Notes under the pieces: generated by a model | What the model saw: the letters and a program-made list of their open reading frames with translations, nothing else | Database searches by the model: none | Told to the model about the DNA's origin: nothing | Shown: one piece after another, positions 32,801-43,562 of the stretch | Layout: the number at the start of each line of letters is the position of its first letter | How positions within the stretch are numbered: the stretch's first letter is position 1 | Origin: Byssochlamys sp. IMV 00236 | Lineage: Eukaryota > Ascomycota > Eurotiomycetes > Eurotiales > Thermoascaceae | Reading direction: 5' to 3' | NCBI GenBank assembly: GCA_001931875.2 | Contig: MSJH02000666.1 | Coordinates: 124,001-188,000 of the forward strand | Length of the DNA: 64,000 bases | Position numbers and translations under genes: made by a program

Positions 32801-35800
32801 GTCGATACTCCAAAGTAGGACGAAGTCTCCTGCCGTTTGTATCACCACGCAATGAGCTCCTTTTTCTTAAACGAGGGTACATGCGTATTATTATCGATCC
32901 CATAGAAGGAATAGCGTATCAGAAGAATGTTGTTGAAGTCAAGTCTCCACGTTGGAAGTTGGTAAGCTGGAGATCCAAATTTCAGTATCATTATTGCTGC
33001 TTTCGCGCGAAGAACCGCAGACTATCACTTGCACTTGCACTATCGAGATTAGCACTACTATCTACCAGAGTGACAGGACCAGTGTATCTATGCCTGTCTC
33101 GGTCTCGATGGGTCCGATTCGATCTCCTTTTGGCATTCCCCCCAGCCTCAGGGTTGCTCGTGCGGGATCTGCATTCCCCCAAAAAGTGACACGCGCGCCG
33201 CCCTTCCTTTCCGTTTGCAAAACAACAGAAACATATCTAGAGCAGATAGTGGGCTGAACTAGGATAGATAGGTCCTCTGGGTGGGCGGGCTCTTTTTTTC
33301 AATTTTGTGTGCACGATGATCGTCTGTGGGTTTCGCCCCAAATGTCGCTCCCTTCTAGAAGAATTCTAGGACTGGATCTAAATAAGGTTCATGATCCTTT
33401 TTTTTTTCTCGAATGTCTGACATTTTATGTATGTATGTATGTATGCACGTGCGTTTGTTTCTCCGACGCGGGGATCGACAGAAATGTCTTTGACGGTTTT
33501 GGACGTCGAATCTTTGAGGAGAATAATAAAGGGGGGGTTATTATTTTGCCTTTTTGGTAACTAGGATGAGATGGTAAGGGTGAAGAGTATATTGGTGTCT
33601 GGATCTACAAACAGTGGACACCAGCTATGGATGGAAGCGACTAGATTAGAATTATTATCTGTTGACTCAAACACGAGTTCTCAAATAACGCGGGATAATT
33701 GAAGCTAAAGCAGTATGTAATAATACATACTCCGTAGAATAGTTAGTACTACAAAAAGATCGCGACTCGGATGCTCGCGGTTGTAGAAATCCATGAACAA
33801 GCAATCACGAGCAACTGAAATAGCGAATTGGCGTGTGTACTATGAAACTATGGTAAGTATTCGGTGATGCTCCTTATCCGCCATCATATGACATTCCTTT
33901 ACCATAGACTTACGATTATTATCATGGTACTGCTTCCTTCTCGTACTGTCTAGAAGACTTACCAAAGTTGTGCATGCATCCATAAGGCATGAGCTGACTT
34001 AGGGTAACTTCGCCGGTACCCGGCCGAGCTCTCCACTAACGACTTAGTAGCAGACTAGCAGTACAGTTATGGAGCTAAAGGGGAACCAACAATTCCAGCA
34101 ATTTCCCAAACCGAGACTTGCGCAACAAAGTTATGTCTTGCCTGGATCTCCTTAGTAACCAACGGTCAGCTACACGAGCTGCAGGGAAAGTTGCAGAAAA
34201 ATAAAGATTTTCTTTCCCTTGGTCATTATTATTCCGCAGAGAACGCTCGAAGATTCGAGCTCTGAAAAGTCTGGAACGTGCGGGATACCGGGTTAGGCTT
34301 GGGTTTTGGCGGAACTGAAAGTATGAGTTAGTTAGTAGCGCTGCTTTTGGGGCGTACCTGAGTGGCAAAAGAAAAACTTAGAAGCCTAGGTTAAACACGA
34401 GAGACTTTACTGCTTTCCTTGTGATAAGGAGTTATGTTACCTGGGTATGTATATCCAGGGACTGGGAGTCTCTGACTCAGCCGTATGCACCAGCCCTGCT
34501 CGTTTCCGGATCGCGTCGACCCGTAAACGACATTGGAGGATCTCGATGTTTGCGATCGGGTGAGAGAAAAGGACCAGGCACCAAAGTAAAAAAAAAAAAT
34601 AATAATAATGAAAAATTAGATAAAAATAAAAATAAAAAATTTTTCCTTCATGAACTGCCTAAGCTGTAGTCACAGTATCTAGTAGTCACACCGTCTCTTT
34701 GGTGTTTGCGTACCTGCAGCCTTGTTGCCCGGCACGAAGTTGTGGTGAAGCCCAACGGTCCCGATGCTCTGGGTCTCGACCCTAGGCAAACATCGTGGAA
34801 TCATGACATGGCTTTCCGAAAAACCGTCGGTGTGCGTTTCCTTATGATCCGTGGACAGGAAGAAGCACGAGCCCAGGTCGATGAGGCGAAGTAAGTACCT
34901 AGGAATGGCTATGCTCATACCGCCGGGCGCAGATGCTTGGGACCGCCAGAGAGGGCAAAGCCAGCAAGCAGGAATGCATGGAAACTTTCTCCATGCACAA
35001 TTCTAGGCCCCAGCATAGAACATCTGTTTCGAATCGTGCAGAGAGAGAATCCCAGTCGAGATATGCGGTAAGCATTGCACAGTCACACATGTGGCGTTTG
35101 CGGCTTTGATTACGTGTGGCCTTGACGCGGCGGTGATGAAGTCAGCGTTGCGGGCATAGGGCTGATTACGAAGTTCAGAGAGATTGGACTATAGTATGCG
35201 AGGCATATACTCATGACGCAAAGAGACGGTTACAATTCGGAATACTCGAGGGTTGTTGAAAGAGGCAAAATAACCATAGTAGTATAACGCCGTCCATGCA
35301 CTGTTTCTCAGTGACCAGGGGTATGGGGTATCTCAAAAGTGCATATCGAGCTAGGGATCCAACGGTCCGGACAGCGTAGAAGATCTCTCAAATCTTGCGA
35401 AAGAGATTTATCACAAACATCTGAATCATTCCCGATACGAGGATAGATTTAACAGGAACATGAACCATGGAAACACATAAAAACAGAAACCCCAGTCGGC
35501 CCATTCTGGACCGGACCAATGCATGCATATCGCTCAACAGGTATATATAAAAACAGAAACAATGTCAATAACCGATCGCTAAATCCCGCTCATGAACCAT
35601 GCAACAGTAGAAAATTTCACGCGCCAAAGATAAAAAAAAAAAATTCTCCAAAAACATATGTTGGACGAGTCCTGCTCAGTCCCCAGCTGGTGCATTCCGG
35701 AATACCCACGACCTCAAGGGAGTGACCATTCCGCAGTTGATACATATTGTGCGCCCCGCGCCATTGATGTTCGTGTATTCATATTCTTCTTTCAGATGAG

Positions 35801-36143
35801 GTGAAGGTGATGCCCAGCGAATGATAAGGGCCCATAGAATCGTGGATTGCGTTCGAAGCACGCATGTTGAAAAAGCGTCGTGGGTCTTGCGCCCACGAGA
35901 TCTTGACTGGAGTAGTCACTTCGTTTCCAAGGTGTTCTCTTTTTCTCTCTTGAGTGTCGTGTCATCGCGGGATTCGCAGATTGTCCGCAAACAGTGCCAC
36001 TAGCGTCGTGCTTTAGGGTCAACAAGTTTGATGGGACTCGGGTCTTGTAGCTTAAGACTGTGGTCAAAAGAATGCTGCATCGGGGCTTTCTTGAGGGTTG
36101 GGTGGTCGTTTGGTGCTGTGCCTCAAAAAAAAAGCGCACCGTC
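29867..36143. other. Gene-poor segment, left part
   Basis: More than 6 kb in which I find no supportable gene on either strand. Frames are short; the longest (minus 30556-30897, 113 codons) has no recognisable motif. Simple-sequence tracts include a CTTT run at 31278-31300, an ATGT repeat at 33427-33443, an A-run with AAT units at 34588-34612 and AAATAA-type runs to 34640. The part nearest 29867 probably carries the 5' UTR and promoter of the RRM gene. Long non-coding transcripts or strongly decayed elements cannot be judged by eye. Confidence 0.5.
33427..33446. repeat. ATGT microsatellite
   Basis: Five ATGT/ATGC units lie in tandem directly after a T-run (33400-33408). It is outside any supportable gene. 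Confidence 0.8.
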
Positions 36144-36377
36144 TCATCGGTTGAACCCCACCATGGAAGCGCAGCGGCTGCAGTAGTAAGAATTCATGCC
36201 GAACCGCACCACGCCTGGAGAGGATGCATTTTCCAGGCTGAGCGATCGTTGACATCTGGAACAGCGAACAATGTCGAACGAGGCAATTGCTGCTGAGGCC
36301 TCTGAGGAGGATCGTGGTGTCAGGCTCTCAGCGCCGTTGGTGGCCTGAGGTTGTATTTGAATCGATGGAGAGCTCAT
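36144..36377 (-). CDS. Small Cys4 zinc-ribbon-like protein, function unknown
   Basis: A 77-residue frame from the ATG at 36377. Residues 1-33 are Ser/Gln/Ala-rich and probably disordered. The C-terminal half has two CxxC knuckles, CSRCQRSL and YYCSRCASM, about 23 residues apart, with an intervening GVVRFGMNSYYC strand, and it ends GFNR. This arrangement is what a treble-clef or zinc-ribbon fold needs. I have an impression of similar small proteins in other Aspergillus genomes, but no name or function. The frame is open upstream to an ATG at 36446; the downstream start is preferred because the extra 23 residues (MFFSPPRDTHLRRTSLILVAQAT) look like leader translation. It is the only gene I can support between 29867 and 39726. 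Confidence 0.65.
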   Translation of the reverse strand: MSSPSIQIQPQATNGAESLTPRSSSEASAAIASFDIVRCSRCQRSLSLENASSPGVVRFGMNSYYCSRCASMVGFNR

Positions 36378-39300
36378 TGTGGCTTGTGCGACGAGGATGA
36401 GGGATGTTCTCCGTAGGTGAGTGTCGCGGGGAGGAGAGAAAAACAAAGGTCTTGCAAGAGTCGAGTCGATTCCAATGGGTTGTCGCCTTCTTCTTCTTCT
36501 TTTTTTTTTTTGTTCCTTTGTTCCTTTGTTCCTTTTGTTCCTTTTTGTATTCCCAACGGGTTGAGAGAAACTAAGAGGGGCGTTGGGCGCGCGTTCAGCG
36601 GTTCTCTTCTTAGTATGGTAGTTATGTGTGTGTGTATGTCAGGCAGAAACCGTTCAGAAGACACAGCGCAGTTGGGGATGGCGACGGGGCTATATAAGAA
36701 CAGGAGGCAAACAGGAGATTATATCCACATCGACAGCCTTCAGGACGGCTCAAATAAAGTGGTCAGGACGGATGTGCCGGACAATCATGAGAGATAAACG
36801 GACACTGGGGGAATAATGGGGACGGAGTTTAAGGCTTACTGAGTAGTATTATTAGTTAGACTAGGTGGGCTCAGTTATCCACCCGCGGTAACCATGGGCA
36901 GAGGAGCACATCGGCCATCCGAGATCATGGTTTCTACGACCCTAAGGCGACTACATCGCTTCCATTCCGAATTCGACCTCCTGACCAGCCAGATCGCGCT
37001 CCTTGCAGGCTGAGCGATGCCCGCTTGTCGCATCACCGGCGAGCCGGTCGTGTCGTCATCACCAGACCCTTCGTTCAAGGTTGACAGGCACGTCGTGGCC
37101 AGCTGATCGTCAACGCCGGTCGATTTGTCGATTCGTCTGGCGCTCAGGAACAGGGCCAATGTCGTTGGCATCACCATTCACCCCCGTGCCCAGGTTGGAT
37201 AACCCGCGATGGCCAGTGGTCCGTAAACGACTCTAGTGACGGTCCGGTCATGACTGGTCTGGGCGCCATGACCCCAAGAATCAGACACTTCAGAATGAAT
37301 TACTCCATAAATAATAGTAGTAGTTCACCTGCAACCGAGCGCACAACTGATCTTACTCATCCCAGAAAGATCTGAGCGCCGGGCTGAGCCTTCATTAAAT
37401 TGCGCTCCAAGCTGGCGGTGCTGCCCCTCCCCTGCTCCACTGCGGTCGAACTTGGGCAGATAACGTCCTCGACTCCCTGGTCTTGCTGCGAAAAAAAATA
37501 AAAAAATAAAAACGGAGATAATAAAATACAGCCGGCGATGATCGAGATCATCCATTCTGATCAGCCAGATGTTGAAAAGACCGAGATCCTCATACTACAA
37601 CATGCTGGCTCTAAAATGAAACTACGTTTCAGACTCAGCATATCCATCCGTTTGACCCGCTGAGTGGCTTGTTGATATTCTTCTCAGGGCTCCATCCCTA
37701 CATAACTTAGTAGTTCCCTCGTCGCGAACACGCCTGAAAATTGAAATGAACTGCAGTCCCGGGGTGGAACCAATCACCCAGCCTAGCTGTCCGTGGCGTT
37801 TAGCCCATCTGGCTGTCGCCCTGGAAATTTCAGGCGGCCGTTCGTTGCCTTTGGGCTGGCCTGCAGTGCTGGCCCGGCCGCCCAATTGGTCCCGGGAGTG
37901 CGTGCCGATACGCTCGCCGCCTTTTGCCTCCCCGAGTTTATCCCAGGCACATCTCAGCGCTGCTTCGCTGGAAGGGATCGCCGATATGAAGTAGACTGGG
38001 GAAAGCGTCGTTATCTTCTTACGACGTTGCTTGTATACTTAGCTACGAGCAATCACTTCCTGTCGGCTCCTTTTACCTGCCAACTTGTACTGGCCTCATC
38101 CCAGAAATCGCAATCCGCCACGCGCAATATCTGACCGCCGAACAAAAAAGGCTTTGTCCTCTATACACCACTCTCACAGGTGGGTTGGCGTAGCGGAGTG
38201 ATGCAAGCTCCTGTCAATATAACCTGGCATCCACATCCGGCTCCAAGTTCCATGAGCACCATTACCCTCTGGTAATAGTGATATCAGACAATTTTTTTTT
38301 TTTCTTTTTTTCGAATTCCCTGCTGGTAGTTACTCTATAATCAAACAACCAGGCACATGCCACGGTCTTCGCCCCTCCGACTCGAGAGATGGATTGTTTA
38401 CTCTGCTATCAGATTCCCCGTATCGAAGCAGTCGACTTGGCAATGACGTCTATCTACATGCGTTCTCCGCATGTGAACCTGGCTCTCTCTCCCTCTCCCT
38501 TCCGACTACTGCTGCAACATGGACGCCTTCGCAAATCACCGAAGCGGCTTGATTCCTGAGATGCAGGAAGGGGTGCCGTTATCTGTGAATCGCAGATCTC
38601 ACTTAGCTCCAAGGTCTAAATGGCCGGCGGATAGAGGCTTTAATCTTAGTGGATGGCCGAAATGAGCTCGTTGCATGGACGCATGGACGCTTTTTCCATG
38701 ATCAAAACATGTCGAAATCCTGGAGCCCCGCGCCGTTGACCTCTTCGCAGGCAGGGGAAGAAGAGTCGTCGATCTAGATAGAGTACGACTCCACCCAGAC
38801 CGCAAAACAACTTGAGAGTTTCGTCTTTTCAAGTGCCAGACACCAGAGAACCAAGTAGTAAGGGACGGACTCTAGCTATGAGAGAAGCCCACATATAATA
38901 GTTCAAGCCCGGTCAGAAAGTAGAGACCGTTTCACATAGTTATAGCATCCCCCGTTCTCCCTTTTCACTTAACCCAAGCGGGTAATTACTCTTGGGCAAT
39001 CCAGTTGATTTTTCTCCGATAAATCTGCAACTGGTGGCTTGTGGGGAAAGTCTGGTCGCGAGGCGGCAGACCAGCTTTTACTTATCTCCCGTGAGATCTG
39101 CTGGTCCCCGGAGAGCATGGACGGTTACTTCTTCCTCTGCTTCTCCTCGCGCCGGATTCTTCCATGGATCACTAGATTTCCTAGCATGTCAACTGGCAGA
39201 ACAGAACTGAAGTGGCAGTGAGATAATACTGAGCATAATTAAGGATGGAACGTGCACAGCGCACATCCGTCGTTGGCGGGCGGTAGTCGACAATGGCCCT

Positions 39301-39726
39301 TATTATTCGCCATCCAGAAGCACTTATCGTCTGTTCCAGGGGCCAGGATTCGTGAGCAACGTCATGATGGTTAAGCGTGGGCTCTCTGGAGCTCGATGCT
39401 GACCAAGAATGCTGTTTCAGGTGACGGATAAGGGAGTAATGAATGATCTCAAGCTGCGGTCCCACCATGCTCTTTCCACGAGCTTCTGACACCGGCTGAA
39501 GGCTTCTTGACCTTATCTGTACTGACAGCGAGCTGTCTTCCCATCGCAACGAGGTCCAGTCCGTCATTGGGAGACAGTCCAACTCAATTACCGCGATCTC
39601 AGCGCGCTTCTTGCATCACTTTCGGCTTGCCGTTGCGAGAGATCGATCGTGAGGAATCAACCACCATCCTTACCCCGCTACCCCGCCGACACTTTCACGA
39701 CACCTCAACTGACTCCAACGCTCACA
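36378..39726. other. Gene-poor segment, right part
   Basis: About 3.3 kb upstream of both the small zinc-ribbon gene and the 6-phosphogluconolactonase gene. It contains a C/T-rich tract with TTCCTTTG repeats (36510-36545) and a GC-richer block at 36900-37260, without a convincing frame. TCTCCCTCTCCCT pyrimidine repeats occur at 38487-38500. No tRNA, repeat family or ORF is supported. Confidence 0.45.
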
Positions 39727-40527
39727 ATGGCGGGCGCACCACCCAAGCTGTTTAGCTTCTCAGACACCGATTCTCTGGCGAAGCAACTCAGGACGTATGT
39801 CTTGAACAACCAGAACGCTGCCATTACGCGCCATGGCAGCTTCAGGCTAGCTGTCTCGGGCGGCTCTCTACCGAACACCTTGGCCAAAGCCCTTCTGGCG
39901 CCCGGCAACGGTACTCCAGACGACACGCCCCAATTTACCAAATGGGATATATTCTTTGCCGATGAGCGCGTCGTGCCACTCGACCACCCGGACAGCAATT
40001 ATCGTCTGATTAAGGATGAGCTGCTAGACAAGATTCCTGCTGAGCTGGGACAGCCCAGAGTTCACACGATCGACCCGGAGCATGTCCGTGATGATGATCC
40101 CCAGGAGGTTGCGGATTTGTACCAGGAGGAACTGATGCGATCATTCGCAGCCAAGGACAGTGTCAAGCTTCCCGTGTTCGATCTCATCCTCTTGGGCTGT
40201 GGTCCGGACGGCCACACTTGTTCCCTATTCCCCGACCACGAACTTCTCCGTGAGAAGGACGCATGGGTTGCAGCCATCTCGAACTCTCCCAAGCCGCCGC
40301 CAAAGAGAATTACTCTGACTCTTCCGGTCGTTACGCACGCGTTGTCCATTGCATTCGTCGCCACGGGCGGCGGCAAGAAGGAAATCCTGAGGAGGATATT
40401 CGACACGGAAGAAGGACACAGTCTGCCATCCGGTCTTGTTAACGTTGGTGCCGGAGACAGGGTGAACTGGTTCACCGACAATGCTGCCGTAGAAGGCGTG
40501 TCCTTCCCACGACGAGGCAGTCTGTGA
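39727..40527 (+). CDS. 6-phosphogluconolactonase
   Basis: Hydrolyses 6-phosphogluconolactone to 6-phosphogluconate, the second step of the oxidative pentose-phosphate pathway, in the cytosol; it supports NADPH supply. A single exon gives 266 residues, the normal length. Signature blocks are in order: FRLAVSGGSLP (the SGG phosphate-binding loop), WDIFFADERVVPLDHPDSNY, HTIDPEH, and FDLILLGCGPDGHTCSLFPDH (the GxGxDGH(T/I)ASLFP-type motif), then RITLTLPVV and ATGGGKKEIL. The frame is open upstream to 39649, but ATG 39727 in ACAATGGCG context starts where the family starts. It corresponds to yeast Sol3/Sol4. Confidence 0.95.
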   Translation: MAGAPPKLFSFSDTDSLAKQLRTYVLNNQNAAITRHGSFRLAVSGGSLPNTLAKALLAPGNGTPDDTPQFTKWDIFFADERVVPLDHPDSNYRLIKDELLDKIPAELGQPRVHTIDPEHVRDDDPQEVADLYQEELMRSFAAKDSVKLPVFDLILLGCGPDGHTCSLFPDHELLREKDAWVAAISNSPKPPPKRITLTLPVVTHALSIAFVATGGGKKEILRRIFDTEEGHSLPSGLVNVGAGDRVNWFTDNAAVEGVSFPRRGSL

Positions 40528-41286
40528 CGGCTATTCGGGAGCCCAGCTATGCGTATCGAGCCCACCGATCTTGACGAATGTTCCATTACCAACAGTGACG
40601 TGTCTACAGACAAAAAGGGACCAGCTATGTTAAGAGGGAGAGAGGGGAAATCTCCGCTGTTTCAATCATGTCAACTTTTACGGTCTTAAGGAAATCAATA
40701 CCAGCTGTCGTACCCAATCGAATTGCCATACAGATTCTTGCAATCACATTTCCTCAATAGATAATGTATACTTGTAGCAGGAGCAGGAGCAAAGGTTAGA
40801 TTCATTGCGCTCATATTGATCCCACCACATAAGGCGACAAATCACAAAGACGTATAAATATATAGTTTTACTCTATTGTTTACGCCCCAAACAAAAGGTA
40901 GCGTGCCTGATGAACCCTTTTTGCGTAGACATACTCCATAAAGCGATCGCAATTCAATGACCGTGCCAGTAACAATTTGCAATTCATTCATCGTGCGCGC
41001 CTACCATACTCCAAAGGCAACTCCTTTTCGGCTTTGTTTGTGGCTGATCCAGGCGGCAAATGGTGGGGACTTCCCGATCTTCATCACGCCAAGCTTGTTG
41101 AGATTAAATGCGGTGTAGTCTAGCAGGACCTACCATAGCTTGGTATCATGACCTGGTCCTGGAGATGAACCGTCTCCACCCCCGAAACAATTGCATTCTT
41201 ATGAGATATCGCTCATCTTTTTGATCACCAGCTGTTTTTGGAGCCGTGGCATTTTCTATGCGCTCTACGTTCGTTTCGTATCAGGA
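40528..41286. other. Intergenic between 6-phosphogluconolactonase and the next plus-strand gene
   Basis: This 759-bp region should hold the 3' UTR of the lactonase gene and the promoter of the next gene. Short AT-rich stretches around 40855-40890 may mark polyadenylation. Nothing else is evident. Confidence 0.4.
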
Positions 41287-43064
41287 ATGCCGATACCTAC
41301 GCGCTCCCTCTCCCTGAGGGAGCCGACCGTTGGTCAGAGAAAGGTCGGTAAGATAGCGGATCTCTTTCTCACCGTGCTGATGGCTCCGGTCCCCGACAGG
41401 GGTCTTAGACGCGTTTTTGTTTATTATTATGTGATGTTCTAACGTCTTTGATCCTGTAGGAATCCAACATTGGACGGCCGACGACGACTAAATTGAGTTC
41501 GATCAAGACTCCGGTATCGAATTCAACGAACGCTTCCGGCGGGCCGGGGAGCCAGAGAATTAAGACGCAATGGAAGTCGTCGCCAACTGTCACTACTGCT
41601 TCGACTACGGATGCTTCTTCTGTGAATAAGGACGATGCTCCTGCGCCCAGAAACAGTCTTCTGCCGCAGCGCAGCAGTTCACAAAGGGCCAATGGACGTG
41701 CTGGAGAGGGAGTGTCGCTTCAGCGCCAGGAAAGTCGACTGCGGCGGCCTGGTCTAGCACAACCGGTCAGGGAACAACCTCAGGAATCCTCTCCAGCGGC
41801 CCGACGTCAGAACGCAGCACAAACTGGGGAGTCAAAAGCTTCTACAGCGCTCCAATCTGGGTTAACGGCTGTTCCAAACCTACCCAGGCTACCGTCTCCG
41901 GCGAAATCGCAAACAACATCTCCCAGAGCTGTTTCTACACTGAGAACCGACAATGTTCCCTCTAAGTCTACTGATCCAGGCTCTCCTCAGAGATCGCAGA
42001 TGCTTCCTCCTGCACGTCCCACAAGATCCGCATCGTTACGGCAGCCGGCCACCGCCAGCTCAGCTAAACCACCCGCTGGTAGGGGGCATGCAAGGCACCG
42101 TAGCCAGGTTGTGACAACATCATCATCATCATCATCATCATCCAGAAATGAGATACCTGCAAGGTCCGATGCGGCTTCGTCTGTCTCACTGGCAAGGTCA
42201 CGACCGCAATTCTCAACATACCAGCAGCATTACAGTCCCAAAAAGAACACGAAACCCCCAACACCTACGACAGCGGCTAGCTCTGCTTCCACAGAGCTGG
42301 ACTCCTTCATGATACCTTCGTCGCGATCAGATATCGCCGCTCTGCAGACGGAGATTTTGCAACTACACCTCTTTTATTCATCCTACAACCAACAGAACAT
42401 GGATTGGAAGACGACATCTGAAAAGAAATTGAGCAAGATGTACAATTCTATCTCGGATAGTTATCGTTCCGTCTTGGCTCAAGAGCAGTCCATTCAAAGA
42501 GAATTGAACTACCTGGCTTTGGCCAATTGGTCTGAGAATATCGCGAAAAATACCAGCCGTCAAGATTTCGCAGAACAGATCCAGACTCTCTCTCATGTTG
42601 TCCAAGAGGTAAATGATATGACAGAGTCCCGCGAAGGGAGATACCCTAAGGTGGTTCGTGTTTTCGAGGACTGGATGGAGAATGCGGCTCAAGTCAAGCA
42701 AGCCCGTGAACAAGCGTCTACATCCTCAACGTTCATGGGGGATTTCGACTTCCTTGATCCTCTAGACCGCACTTGGAAGGAGGAAGTTGATGTGCTAAGC
42801 GCTAGACTTGACTTGTGCCTAAGGAAGCTACAGAACTTAGACATCTGCGGGGAATCAGATCGCGACCAGCTGGGTAATTCTGCGCTGCTGCGAATTGCCA
42901 ATGGCCACCAAGAGCTGCTGGCATCGATGCTTGAAGAACTGTCTGTTATGCGCAGCATCGAAACAGACATTGTCAGATCAGAGAAATCATCGATCACCAA
43001 ACTTGTTGATGATTTGCAGCCTGTTGACGGAAGACTTGAAACTAGAGTTGGTGTCTGGACATAA
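41287..43064 (+). CDS. Uncharacterised Ser/Pro-rich protein with C-terminal coiled-coil helices
   Basis: Best model: exon 41287-41343 (MPIPTRSLSLREPTVGQRK), an intron of 116 bp, then exon 41460-43064, giving 553 residues. The donor GTCGGT is weak, though the acceptor CCTGTAG with TCTAAC branch is good; GTAAGA four bases later is a better donor but breaks the frame. Residues 1-270 are basic, Ser/Pro/Arg/Gln-rich and disordered, with an eight- or nine-serine run. QFSTYQQHYSPKK then leads to a helical region (SDIAALQTEILQLHLFYSSY, KKLSKMYNSISDSYRSVLAQE) continuing to the C-terminus. A basic disordered N-terminus with a helical bundle is seen in microtubule-binding augmin (HAUS) subunits, and that is my best guess, at low confidence. 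The gene ends 12 bp before a minus-strand ORF. Confidence 0.72.
42117..42143. repeat. TCA trinucleotide run coding for poly-serine
   Basis: Eight or more TCA codons in a row encode a serine stretch in the disordered half of the 41287-43064 protein. Length variation between strains would be in frame. Confidence 0.85.
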
Positions 43065-43076
43065 CACCCGGATCTG

Positions 43077-43562
43077 TTAGTCACTATCGAAAGAGTCGAC
43101 ATATACGGACGATACCGTCTTATTACCCTGCCGTGACGTTGTCGGCGGATTCCGCAAAAGAGACGACCAATGTTGTTCCTCGCCCCGATTATCTCGAGTC
43201 CGACACCCGGGACAATAATCTTGGTTTCTTGCACCGGGGTTTTGACAGGCCAGGTGCTTGATCTGCCAGCATCGAGTTACGGTCTCATGCTCAGCAATCT
43301 CCGCTGTTTCTCCCATCGAGGTGCCCATAGCCTCCAATAGGCTCTTTGTGCGCCTTTTAGCGTCCTCGTCAAGACTCGTCTGCAGACCAAAAGAACGCAG
43401 AACGGCCAATTGAACCACTACGAGATCGCAGTCTGGTTCAAACAGACTGGCCCACAGGTCTTGCAGCACCGATGCTTGTGGTTCCGTTGTCGGTCGTCCC
43501 GTTCTAACTGCAACCGCGACCTTCGGCGGTAGGGGAAAGCAGGGACATCCAATCACTAACAT
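43077..43562 (-). CDS. Possible small gene, convergent with the coiled-coil gene
   Basis: An uninterrupted 161-codon frame starting with an ATG at 43562. The product has Cys-containing segments at both ends (IGCPCFPLPPK; ACQNPG and YCPGCRTRD) and a helical middle (LDEDAKRRTKSLLEAMGTSMGETAEIAEHETVTRCWQIKHLA). I recognise no family. The stop lies only 12 bp from the stop of the converging gene, so the 3' UTRs would overlap. For coding: length, and an amphipathic middle that looks protein-like. Against: a weak start context and no known relative. The final 50 residues may be intronic read-through. Confidence 0.35.
   Translation of the reverse strand: MLVIGCPCFPLPPKVAVAVRTGRPTTEPQASVLQDLWASLFEPDCDLVVVQLAVLRSFGLQTSLDEDAKRRTKSLLEAMGTSMGETAEIAEHETVTRCWQIKHLACQNPGARNQDYCPGCRTRDNRGEEQHWSSLLRNPPTTSRQGNKTVSSVYVDSFDSD

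Noticed and set aside
33300..33410. Possible C/D-box small RNA (GATGATCG, T-run)
   Set aside because: No matching D box, terminal stem or guide region could be identified.
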